Origin: Candidatus Levyibacteriota bacterium
Lineage (GTDB): Bacteria; Patescibacteriota; Microgenomatia; Levybacterales; UBA12049
Assembly (NCBI GenBank): GCA_029260905.1
Contig: JAJDCH010000015.1
Location: forward strand, 1-35,724
DNA length: 35,724 bases
Direction of reading: 5' to 3'
Shown: positions 1-9,138 of the stretch, one piece after another
How positions within the stretch are numbered: the stretch's first letter is position 1
How the letters are laid out: each line of letters begins with the position of its first letter
Notes under the pieces: generated by a model
What the model saw: the letters and a program-made list of their open reading frames with translations, nothing else
What the model was told of the DNA's origin: nothing
The model's database searches: none
Position numbers and translations under genes: made by a program

Positions 1-3000
1 ATTAAGCCTAGTTTGATATTGTCAATAAATTCTTTGATCTGGGCATTTTCAGTAATTATGTTTGGTGTTTGAGTATTGCCTTCATTCTGAGGAGAAATAG
101 TTACAGAGTTTGACAGATTGCCGTCTGATTTTACATAGATGAATGGATCATAAAAACCAGTTTGTAGGGTAATCATGATGTTGCCTTTTATGTTTTGATC
201 TGTATTGTTATACTTTTCAAGTGCTCGTCCTACAATAAAACCTTTATCAATTGTTTTGACTCCAACTCCTTGATTGTTGCTTGTTGTTATCAAGTCGCCG
301 GGTTTTATTTCTCCATTTTGAGAAGATACAAAAGTTTTGACAACACCAGTTAGACCAACTTCAATTGATTTGTTTCCATTATCAATTCCACCCAAAAATG
401 CAGGATTTTTTGAGGCAACACCAATTACGTTTTTGAAATTATCATCACAAAGAACAGCAAAACCTTGATCGTCAAGACAAACTATCGAGCCGTATGGTAT
501 ATCAGTAGATTCATCCTTCTTGAAATATTCAGCAAAGTCCGCAACACCCGATGTTTTATATGTTACACCATTTGATCCATTTCCCTGAATTGATCCAACA
601 AGTCCAAGGCCGTTTGTCTCAAAGTTTATGAAGTGATTGTTTGTTGAGACTGTAGATCCGGTATTTCCAAGTTTTATCAGCAGCCCATCAGCATCTGAGC
701 TAGTATCAGTATTATAGATCTGTGCTGAAGTACTGGTTCCTTTAGAATCTCTCACATCAAGAGCAAATGCTGGAACAGCCGTTCCCACTCCAAGTCGTTT
801 GTTAACAGCATCAAAGAAGAATGAGGAATCGACATCGAGAAGGTTTTTTGTGTTTATAAAAGGAATTGAACCAATTGAAAATCCTTCAAGCTTTATGCTT
901 TGTTTTTCAGGAATTACTATTCCAGCCTTGGCATTTAGCAATCCGTTCAAATTTATCTCTGATTCAGACCATCCTATGTTAATATTCCTGACTGATCCAG
1001 TTAATAGGTTAAAGGTATTGGCGTTGGATTTTATATTTTCTCCATTTATATTAAGATCGCCTGCAATTGTAGTATTGCCCTTCCTGTCAACAACGAATTT
1101 AGCAAATCCATCACTTTGACTGCTAATGAGATTTCCACTTCCATTTTGGTTGATGATAAGGGCGGATTGGTCATTGTCACTATTTGAGATAACCAGATTA
1201 TCAGCTATCTCAACAGCTCCTGAGGCTAAGCCCAGATTGTTACCTTCTGATGTATTTTGTAATGGTTTTTGCAAGTCTATTATTCCTGACCCATCGGGCG
1301 ATATTATTACATTTCCGTTTGATCCAGAGTTGCTTGAGAGGATAAGTGATTGTCCTGAAAGGCTGAAGTCACCACCAGTTGCCTGAAAGACTGGGTTTGC
1401 GGTTCCTCCAATTGTTAGATTTCCAATTGAATCAAGAGCAAGGATGACATTTTTTTCACCTGAGCCAACTTCAGTAATAGGTTTTAGTCCTTGAAGAAGC
1501 TGAGAGTTGTAGCTGTTTGAAACATTTGCTAATGATTGTCTGGGCTTTAGTTCGCGACCATTGCCAATTGTGATGCCTAGATAGAGTTCTTGGTTTGGGT
1601 TAAAAAGTGATTCATTGATAGCAGTGTTTTTACCAAGTGATACGGAAAATCTACCATCCAGATCAGGTGTTACTGTTTGTGACTCGCTCCAAAGCAAAGT
1701 ATTATTTGATGCTGCTTCATCATTGTAGATTGCAAATTTTATTTCTGTGGGGGTTTTTATTGGCTCCCCATCAGTATTGGTTAGTTTTCCTTGGAAAGGG
1801 ATTATCCTAGGCGTTGGGGATTGTGATTGTCCAAGCACTGCATTTTTTACAGCCTGATTATTGATTTTATTGTAAATGCTTAATCCTCCAAAAACCAAAA
1901 AAGCCAGAAGAAGCCCGAAGTGCACATAGTTGACTGTTTTTATTGAATGGTATTTGTGATACCAGTCTGGTCTTTTGAAGCGGATGTTGTGGATTAGTCT
2001 TTTCCAAAACGTAAGAGATGTTGTTGAAATACCAAGAGGCGCATACATTGTTTTTGGTAAGTTTCTTATAGAGCTGATCGGTTTTTTGTTGTTAGCTATT
2101 ATAAATCTGTCTAGAAGGCTAAGATGGTTAGCGCTTGAAACAGCTGACTGCTTAATTTGATTATCTTTTATGGCTGGAAGCATTTCTGAAATGGGTATAA
2201 ATACAGATTTGCCAGTTAGTTTCCAGAGATTGTATTTTAGTCCTATAAAAATTTTGGCGAGGGAAATTATGACTGCTCCATCAAGCAGCAAGAAGAGTAG
2301 GTGTTTGCTGACCTGCAAAAGCCTTAAGGGAGGAAAGCCTGAATACTCAGGAGAGATATTTTTTTCCCGATCGGGAATATATTCTTTTCGAGACTGGAGT
2401 GCGATAATGTTTGGAGAACTGGCCTGTTTTTCATTTGTATCAACATCAGTCTGGCTATTTTTTTGTGACAGGATTCTTGTTCTTGTCAGCTCTCTTTCAA
2501 GCTCAGTTATATTTTTTATTATACCTTTTTGAGATGCAAAGATAAGATATTTTCTGATTGAAGACAGTTTTCTGTTTATGCTGATAGGTGAGAGGCCTGC
2601 TTCAGTAAGAAGTCTTTTTTTGTATTCATTAACTACAGAAATGTTTACAGCAAATTCAGGATCATCCGATTGAGAAACCATGGTTACCCATTTGCTGAAG
2701 TGAACCATGTCAGCCATATAGTTCTTGATTGTATTTTTGCCTGATTTTGAGCTATAAAGATAGTTTTTAAATTCAGTCAGTCTCCATCTATCAATTATTT
2801 TAGGCTTTTGAGTAGGCAGTGTGGCTGGATTAAAGGAAAGAAGTTTGTGGTCAATTAAAAAGTCAAAGAACTTGGTGAGAGATGATGAATAGCGTTTTAT
2901 GGATCTCGGAGAAAGAGGAGAAATTTTTTTATATTCATTACCATATTCTAGCTCTGTAAGATAAAGCTCAATAATGCCTGGATTAATTCTTCTAGGCAAA

Positions 3001-3134
3001 AACTCTCTCTTAAGAGTGATCTGATACCAGGCTAAAAACTTCCTAACGTCGCTGAGATAGTTTTTAAGGGTTGTTTTATTTACCTTTCTATCAGCAGATT
3101 GAAGATATGCTTTAAATGCGTTTATTATTTCCAT
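1..3134 (-). CDS. Membrane-anchored surface protein, partial (C-terminus off the left edge): two tandem tyrosine-recombinase core-binding (SAM-like) domains + TM helix + tail-fibre-like extracellular region
   Basis: Hand translation of the minus strand from ATG at 3134 to the window edge found no stop (about 1044 codons). Begins MEIINAFKAYLQSADRKVNKTTLKNYLSDVRKFLAWYQ...LSPRSIKRYSSSLTKFFDFLIDHKLLSFNPATLP, followed by a second copy LTEFKNYLYSSKSGKNTIKNYMADMVHFSKW...LSPISINRKLSSIRKYLIFASQKGIIKN. Then TM VNYVHFGLLLAFLVFGGLSIY, then a repetitive beta-rich ectodomain with ...VADFAEYFKKDESTDIPYGSIVCLDDQGFAVLCDD...IGVASKNPAFLGG. Upstream in-frame stop at about 3162. Not listed in the ORF track because it runs off the edge. 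Confidence 0.88.
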   Translation of the reverse strand, partial: MEIINAFKAYLQSADRKVNKTTLKNYLSDVRKFLAWYQITLKREFLPRRINPGIIELYLTELEYGNEYKKISPLSPRSIKRYSSSLTKFFDFLIDHKLLSFNPATLPTQKPKIIDRWRLTEFKNYLYSSKSGKNTIKNYMADMVHFSKWVTMVSQSDDPEFAVNISVVNEYKKRLLTEAGLSPISINRKLSSIRKYLIFASQKGIIKNITELERELTRTRILSQKNSQTDVDTNEKQASSPNIIALQSRKEYIPDREKNISPEYSGFPPLRLLQVSKHLLFLLLDGAVIISLAKIFIGLKYNLWKLTGKSVFIPISEMLPAIKDNQIKQSAVSSANHLSLLDRFIIANNKKPISSIRNLPKTMYAPLGISTTSLTFWKRLIHNIRFKRPDWYHKYHSIKTVNYVHFGLLLAFLVFGGLSIYNKINNQAVKNAVLGQSQSPTPRIIPFQGKLTNTDGEPIKTPTEIKFAIYNDEAASNNTLLWSESQTVTPDLDGRFSVSLGKNTAINESLFNPNQELYLGITIGNGRELKPRQSLANVSNSYNSQLLQGLKPITEVGSGEKNVILALDSIGNLTIGGTANPVFQATGGDFSLSGQSLILSSNSGSNGNVIISPDGSGIIDLQKPLQNTSEGNNLGLASGAVEIADNLVISNSDNDQSALIINQNGSGNLISSQSDGFAKFVVDRKGNTTIAGDLNINGENIKSNANTFNLLTGSVRNINIGWSESEINLNGLLNAKAGIVIPEKQSIKLEGFSIGSIPFINTKNLLDVDSSFFFDAVNKRLGVGTAVPAFALDVRDSKGTSTSAQIYNTDTSSDADGLLIKLGNTGSTVSTNNHFINFETNGLGLVGSIQGNGSNGVTYKTSGVADFAEYFKKDESTDIPYGSIVCLDDQGFAVLCDDNFKNVIGVASKNPAFLGGIDNGNKSIEVGLTGVVKTFVSSQNGEIKPGDLITTSNNQGVGVKTIDKGFIVGRALEKYNNTDQNIKGNIMITLQTGFYDPFIYVKSDGNLSNSVTISPQNEGNTQTPNIITENAQIKEFIDNIKLGL

Positions 3135-4886
3135 AGGCAGTTTATTTTCACAGATTTTATTTTATGTATCATTAGCTTCAAGATTATACTGATTATACGC
3201 GTTATATAAATATTAGTACTATTATTAATAGCATAGATAAATCTATGAAAACTTGTCAAGAGGCAGATTTGATCTATTTAAGTTACATATGATATATTTA
3301 TTTAACTTTTTAAAAAGAACAAAAAATAAGCTTTTATATTAATTCTCATAATTTGAGGCTGTGAAATAAATCATTTTCACATATTTTTTATGAAAACATG
3401 AGGCTAAAGATGAATTTCTGGGGTAAGAGAATACTCAAAAAAGCTGTCAGAGACTAGAAAAAGAAAATCAATATTTAATATGAGATATATTTTAACATTT
3501 GTTATTATATATTAATAATTACCGATATTAAACATTCTCCATAAATAAAGCCTGTTTTTATACAAATTATCAATTCACATACACAATTGCTAGTTTTTTT
3601 TAAAGCTTGTTTTGGTTGATATATCGATAAAAAACAACAATATTAATATTGTAAGATACTATGTAGTAGTTTTATTGATTTGATAGTCTTATTTAAACTA
3701 AATCAATAAATGATATGTATTTACTATCAATATTAATTCCTATATTAAAAATTTTAATTTTTTGAAAATAATAAGAATAAATTCTGAGGCTAAAAATAAT
3801 AGCTTAAGAATAATTCACTGCTTTACAATTAAAAAAAAACATATATTTAACAATGAGAATCCAGTCAAATTACTGTATATTTGGTAGATAAAAATCTTTA
3901 TTTTATCTTATTAAATTAGCTTGATTTAACAGTCTGATCAATACAACTTGTAGTATGATGGTTCTACAACTTATAGTTAGTCTGTGGAAACAGATTATAA
4001 GATAATAAAAATATGTTATTTTTTGTGAAAAAATTCTTTTTTACAGCTTATAGATTTATTAATATGTAAAAAATAGTTTCTAAGCCTGTAAAAACTGATT
4101 ATAAATTTTTACTCATGAATTTATCTAAAATTGATATCCTTTGATATGTTTTATTTTTTTTAATTATAATCTTTTAGCTTTCAAATTGAATATTCGGGAA
4201 ATATATTAAGTCTTATATTTATATATTATATATGATTAGTATATTATTATGGGAAAAAGTTGTATTTTTGCCTCAATATAGTAAGTATTTAAATATTAAG
4301 CTTAAATTTTAGTGAAAAGATAGAAAGACTTCTTTTATCTTGCTTACGTTTAATTTTTATTGTTAAATATAGGATTTTGAGTATAAAATTACGTGATTAA
4401 AGATGGCGCGAGCTTGATTTGAGGCCAGAGCATAGGTAGGTGAGTGCTAGATGTGGCTCTGAAATATAGACAGTGGATTTTGTACATCTGTATGTTTTAA
4501 ATTGTCTTAGAAATGATTTGGTGACTTTTTAACTAAAATGTCCCGATAGCGAGTTGAATAACTTGATATTAGCAGAGTGTACTTAGAAGTGATAGATATT
4601 GAAAAGCTTGACAATACGGGACGTACATGTTTTTTTAAATAATCTACTTATGAAAGTGATTGTTTTAATAGCTTTATAATTAAAATTAGAATGAGTATTA
4701 TAAAACAATAATTATATTACTAATTTTAGATTAATTCTTATATTATTGCAATTAGATTTTAATAAAAATAAAAATCTGGATCATTGGTTTTAAAATTCTT
4801 TCACTTGGAGCTATATACATTTATTTATCTGCTCTGGTAGGACTGTGCATCTTATCTTAGTATTTACTTTGTGGTTAAACTTGAAA

Positions 4887-4905
4887 AGCTTGTTAATAAC
4901 AAGCT
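4887..4905. repeat. Perfect palindrome AGCTTGTTA-A-TAACAAGCT
   Basis: Read directly: 9-bp arms around a single central base, inside the AT-rich spacer. Confidence 0.7.
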
Positions 4906-5308
4906 ATCTCTAGAATTATGCCTCAAGTCTAACTGTGAACTTATTAATTTCTGGTGTGTGAGAATAATTATGTTTATTCAATATCTGTTTTAACTATAAT
5001 TTATATTAGCTTAAGACTATTTTAGTGAGTTGAAGCTTAGGTTAATTATTTAAAGCTTAAAATTAGTTAATTTTTAATAGTGTTTGTGGGGAAGAACGCA
5101 AGAAAAGAAGAAAATGCTTAATAATTTTATTAGGATATAAATACTAAAAAGATCAGTTGTTATTTCCAGTTTCATAAATGAAGCAAAAACCATATGATAT
5201 ACCTATAGTAAGCTACATTTAATATAGTAATTATTTTTACTCCATCAATAGGGACTTGTAGTAATAAAAATTTAATCATTTTTAGCCTCAAATACTTCTA
5301 TAAGACTT

Positions 5309-5323
5309 GTTCAATCTTTGAAC
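5309..5323. repeat. Inverted repeat GTTCAA-TCT-TTGAAC upstream of the HTH-TM gene
   Basis: Read directly: 6-bp perfect arms, just upstream of a candidate TTGACA -35 at 5333-5338. Confidence 0.55.
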
Positions 5324-5389
5324 TTATAAGCATTGACAAGCTGTTCAAATTATTGTTAACATAAATTAAAGTAATAATTACTTTTCTTC

Positions 5390-6859
5390 ATGCAGACTTC
5401 TAAAATTTATCATCTCTATTCAGCTAAAGAAAAAATAAGATTAATTTCTGAATATAAAAAAGGCGAAACAATTACTAATATTTGTAAAAAAGCAGGTATA
5501 TCACGCACTATATTCTATCGCTGGATTAAGCGTTTTGATGCATCAGTTGATAAAGAAACAGCGCTGGAAAACATGCACAAAAAAGGAGATCAGCACTGGA
5601 GACATCTTCCTGGTCTTAATGAATTTATTCTTAAAATTGTTTCAAGTCATCCGGAGCACTCATTATCAAGTCTTTTATCTGCAATTGAAGCAGAAAAAGG
5701 CAATGTTATCAGTAGAACAGGTCTTTACTATATTCTAAAAAGATATAATTTAACTGAGGCTGAATCAAGATATGCATATGCAGATGCGGTAAATACAATT
5801 ATTGGATCAACTGTAGCGCTTGAGACAAAACAGAAAGAGGAAGAACCAGTTGGAATAGCTGCAGAGAATGAAAATTTAGCATCAAAGAAAGAAAATAAAA
5901 CTTTTTTTCCGATCTGGCAAAGATCAGTATTTGCTGTTTGTATGGTTTTGATTTTGATTAATTCAGTTTTGATTTTGAGCTTAAATTTAAACGCTTTTGA
6001 TCTAGAGAGATTTATAGACCCTTTTAAGTTTACAAAAGTTAAAGAGGATGGAAAAGTACCAAAATTAGAGCTTGAGAAACCCTCAGATCAGATATTTATA
6101 CCAAAACATGTCTATCATCAGGATTTGAATTGGGGAGCTATGGCGTTTAATACAATTAAAAGCATTTACAAAAAAGGAGAGGCAATGACATTTGGTTTTG
6201 GATTTATCGATAACCTAGGTCAGACGATCTGTGATGCAGACATTGGATTGATCATTACAGATCAGGAAAACAAAACTCTTGGATCTCTCAATACGAATAG
6301 CAGAGGTGTAACACGCAGTAGCGAGTGTGGATTTGTAAGCGTCACAAACGTGCCTGATTATTTGGCAACGGTTTCAGCTGATTTGAAGGAGGGCAGATAC
6401 AATCTTCGTTTTACTACTGAAACCTACAATGGCAAACGCACTTTTGATGAGAGCATTTTAATTACTGATAGAGTACCGTTTGAGGTTGAACGAAAATCAT
6501 ATCCGTCAAGGATCTTCCCAAATGCAGAATATCCTGTAGAAATATGGATAAATGCAGAAAAAGATTTTGTTGGTGAAATAGAAGAGGAGATACCACATAT
6601 TTTGGAGATATCTGAAATATCAAGTGGCGGGATAAAAATCAATAAGTCAAATAATAGAAGTGTGGTACGCTGGAAGGTAAATTTGAGAAAGAATCAGGTT
6701 CACAAACTCAGATACACAATTGATTTTCCACCAACTTATCCTGCTTTTTATGAGGTAGGACCAATGGTATTTAAAGATAATAAATCAGCAGAAATTGTCT
6801 TTAGTGAGGCAAGATATTGGCAAATTGTTGCCGATAGCCTGCCACAAATAAAGCTTTAA
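5390..6859 (+). CDS. Transposase-type HTH (IS3/IS630-like) fused to a TM helix and extracellular region
   Basis: 489 aa. N-terminus YSAKEKIRLISEYKKGETITNICKKAGISRTIFYRWIKRFD is a classic transposase HTH. A second helical module LNEFILKIVSSHPEHSLSSLLSAIEAEKGNVISRTGLYYILKRYNL resembles IS630-type HTH. TM RSVFAVCMVLILINSVLILSLNLNAF. Beta-rich C-terminal ectodomain. No DDE catalytic domain seen. Confidence 0.85.
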   Translation: MQTSKIYHLYSAKEKIRLISEYKKGETITNICKKAGISRTIFYRWIKRFDASVDKETALENMHKKGDQHWRHLPGLNEFILKIVSSHPEHSLSSLLSAIEAEKGNVISRTGLYYILKRYNLTEAESRYAYADAVNTIIGSTVALETKQKEEEPVGIAAENENLASKKENKTFFPIWQRSVFAVCMVLILINSVLILSLNLNAFDLERFIDPFKFTKVKEDGKVPKLELEKPSDQIFIPKHVYHQDLNWGAMAFNTIKSIYKKGEAMTFGFGFIDNLGQTICDADIGLIITDQENKTLGSLNTNSRGVTRSSECGFVSVTNVPDYLATVSADLKEGRYNLRFTTETYNGKRTFDESILITDRVPFEVERKSYPSRIFPNAEYPVEIWINAEKDFVGEIEEEIPHILEISEISSGGIKINKSNNRSVVRWKVNLRKNQVHKLRYTIDFPPTYPAFYEVGPMVFKDNKSAEIVFSEARYWQIVADSLPQIKL

Positions 6860-6872
6860 TAATAAATAATGC

Positions 6873-6901
6873 TTGACATTTATCTTATAGTAGAGTAGAA
6901 T
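6873..6901 (+). promoter_or_regulatory. Sigma70-type promoter TTGACA-17-TAGAAT
   Basis: -35 at 6873-6878, 17-nt spacer, -10 at 6896-6901. The ATG at 6908 lies 6 nt after the -10. Confidence 0.7.
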
Positions 6902-6907
6902 CGCAAA

Positions 6908-8140
6908 ATGGCTGAAAGAATGAATCTAATTCACTGGGTAAAAGGGACAGTAAGACTTTCTGAGCATGAAAAGATACATAATGTTGGATTAAAAGCTTTT
7001 GGGTTGGCAACGAATGGAGGGGCAGTAATTTTCCTTGATGCTGCAAGCACAACAACTGATCCAAGGCTTGCAAGACTTATGGCCATCCCACTAGTTTTAG
7101 TAGGAGCTGGGTCTTTTGGACTAGGAACTTATGAGTCAGCGCTTTCAAACAAGAGAAGACTAATCCCTCCTGAAATAGAATCTGTAAAAACAACACATTC
7201 TGAAGAATATTCTCCGAGCATAGACACAATTAAGGAGTTTATACAGAAAGCAAAGCTGCTTACTAAAAAGGGAGATAGGTTATATCGCAATTTTAGAGGA
7301 GATCAAGAATCTAGCTTATCACTATCAATATATACAGGCCTTGATTCAAAGAGTGATACTGTATATTTTACAATTAGAGAAAAACCAATTCGTATTAATA
7401 ACAATAGAGTAAATACAGTAAAGAGATTAGAAATTGATGTTACTAATGGAGTTGCAACTGTAAAATTTAGACAAGAAATCGAAGCAAAAATAGAGAAAGA
7501 GAGAAGAAGTAGAGAGGAATCAATGAAAGCTGATGATAAGCTAAAAGCGCTTGATGAGTCTTTGGGTGATGCAAATCAAGAAGAGTTGGAAAACGCATTA
7601 GCTATATTGTCCTCTTTACGAGTAGAAGATGAAATAATTCGTCACAGCACTAGGTCAAGAAGTGAAACAGAGAGAGATAAAGCTGCTTCAGCTACGATAA
7701 AGAGAAAAACCAAAAGATTATTGACAATAGCTAAAGAAGAGGGTGTTATGTCTCAGAGAGATGGGTTTTCTAGCGCAGATTTTGACATAAACGGAAAAAC
7801 AGTTTCAGTTTTAACATCAGATACACCAAAAACCAGAAAAAGAGACAGTTATATATTGATAAAAATACCTGATATTGCAGGGCAAGGGGGAGGGTCTTTT
7901 TCAACAAGAGAATTTGTTCTGTATGGAAAAAAAAGTGAGCTCAGCATAAGGGAGTACGGAGGAGTTAATGAACACAACTCAAGTGGAAGAGGCATAGGAT
8001 CTCGTCAAGACCCTGAGGAATTTGTTAATAGTTCAGGATGGTTCAAGGATCTAGAGATTCCAACAAATGGTCAAGTGCAAGGTTTGTTGACAACACTTTC
8101 AACTCTTGGTATACAGTCATTGAGAGGGCAATCTCGTTGA
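6908..8140 (+). CDS. Hypothetical protein with N-terminal hydrophobic segments and a charged coiled region
   Basis: 410-aa ORF with a strong upstream promoter; two hydrophobic stretches near the N-terminus; no family recognised. Confidence 0.75.
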   Translation: MAERMNLIHWVKGTVRLSEHEKIHNVGLKAFGLATNGGAVIFLDAASTTTDPRLARLMAIPLVLVGAGSFGLGTYESALSNKRRLIPPEIESVKTTHSEEYSPSIDTIKEFIQKAKLLTKKGDRLYRNFRGDQESSLSLSIYTGLDSKSDTVYFTIREKPIRINNNRVNTVKRLEIDVTNGVATVKFRQEIEAKIEKERRSREESMKADDKLKALDESLGDANQEELENALAILSSLRVEDEIIRHSTRSRSETERDKAASATIKRKTKRLLTIAKEEGVMSQRDGFSSADFDINGKTVSVLTSDTPKTRKRDSYILIKIPDIAGQGGGSFSTREFVLYGKKSELSIREYGGVNEHNSSGRGIGSRQDPEEFVNSSGWFKDLEIPTNGQVQGLLTTLSTLGIQSLRGQSR

Positions 8141-8156
8141 AAAAGCGTAATAGAAT

Positions 8157-9137
8157 TTACCCATTCTCCATTTTTTTCCTCACCCTTTTATAAATAAAAA
8201 TCACAACAATCAGGCTTAGGAGAGCGATGCCTGTTGGTTTGACAGGCATGACGCTAAATTTTGTGAGTGCAGATATTGTTTGAGTTTCCGTTATATCAAG
8301 TCTGACCTCAGCTGTATAAATTCCAAAAAGTATTCTTTCATTCCAGAGAATTGAGTCAGTTTGAGGTTGATCTGTCAGTCGGCGGGTGCTGTCTGCTAAT
8401 ATATTTTCAGGCCTTACTGGTATTTTTGCAATTGTTTGACCAAACATATTTTTGACAAAAATAAAGCCTTTTGGATAAATCATATTTATGCCTCTGTTCG
8501 TAACACGAAGTGTAAAGGGAATTGGTCCTGATTCAAAATTATTTGTTGTTTTGAATTCTTCTATTTCTACACTTGGTGTTGTGAAAGGACCAACAGACAG
8601 AAGGACGTTTGTGGCAAGACCGATTTGATTTATAGAATAGGCTGTTTTTAATTCATCTTCATCAACAGGTTCAAAAACAGGATCATTTTGACTTAATAAT
8701 ATAATTGAAAAGTAATAATCAATTGATTCTTGGTTGTCTGGTACTACTATTTTTAGATTTAGAGTTTTATTTTCTTTTGGGGAAAGAGTTATTTTATTTG
8801 CTACGAAATCAGCATCAAGTAGTCTGATATTGCGTTTGAAGGAAGGGTTAGGGTCTTCAATTAGATACTTAATATCTCCTTTTTCTTCCCTTCCAGCCTC
8901 AAATGGTTTTATTTCTATATTTAAATTAACCGTATCATCGCCAAGATTTTCAATCAAGATCGGTAACTCTTTTTCAAAAGGTGGTTCTGCAGTTATTTTA
9001 ATAAGAGTGGGTGAGAGGCGTATGTTTGATGACTCAGCACGAGCTGTCTCCAAGCTAAAAGCTAAAAACGCAAAGTTAAAAACCACAATCCAAAACGTAG
9101 AAATTAATAATTTTGTAATAGGATTTTGATTCTTCAT
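8157..9137 (-). CDS. Secreted, C-terminally membrane-anchored beta-sandwich protein (DUF916/WxL-interacting-like architecture)
   Basis: 326 aa; signal peptide ...FAFLAFSLETARA; SSNIRLSPTLIKITAEPPFEKELPILIENLGDDTVNLNIEIKPFEA; C-terminal TM PTGIALLSLIVVIFIYKRVRKK. Confidence 0.65.
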   Translation of the reverse strand: MKNQNPITKLLISTFWIVVFNFAFLAFSLETARAESSNIRLSPTLIKITAEPPFEKELPILIENLGDDTVNLNIEIKPFEAGREEKGDIKYLIEDPNPSFKRNIRLLDADFVANKITLSPKENKTLNLKIVVPDNQESIDYYFSIILLSQNDPVFEPVDEDELKTAYSINQIGLATNVLLSVGPFTTPSVEIEEFKTTNNFESGPIPFTLRVTNRGINMIYPKGFIFVKNMFGQTIAKIPVRPENILADSTRRLTDQPQTDSILWNERILFGIYTAEVRLDITETQTISALTKFSVMPVKPTGIALLSLIVVIFIYKRVRKKMENG

Positions 9138-9138
9138 A

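Larger units (their letters stand above)
3135..5389. other. About 2.25 kb very AT-rich non-coding spacer between divergent membrane/DNA-binding fusion genes
   Basis: No ORF in the supplied six-frame track. Very AT-rich, with several TGAGGCT/GCCTCAA motifs, short palindromes and one less AT-rich island (about 4390-4640). Confidence 0.85.

Noticed and set aside
799-2532. Four + strand ORFs (799-1119, 1126-1386, 1975-2160, 2170-2532) in the ORF track
   Set aside because: They are antisense shadows of the continuous minus-strand ORF running from 3134 to the left edge, which has coherent domains; the + strand translations have no recognisable features.
1-3134. Calling the left gene an active integrase/recombinase
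   Set aside because: Only core-binding domains are seen; no catalytic Arg-His-Arg-Tyr domain follows, and the protein becomes a TM/surface protein.
3135-5389. Replication origin
   Set aside because: AT-rich, but no cluster of good DnaA boxes (TTATCCACA-like) and no dnaA/dnaN nearby; only isolated weak matches such as GTTTCCACA near 3983. Needs whole-contig GC skew.
3135-5389. CRISPR array
   Set aside because: The recurring GAGGCT motifs are too short, irregularly spaced and in both orientations; no cas genes.
5390-6859. Calling this an insertion sequence transposase
   Set aside because: No DDE domain, no terminal inverted repeats or target-site duplication noticed; the C-terminal part is extracellular-like.
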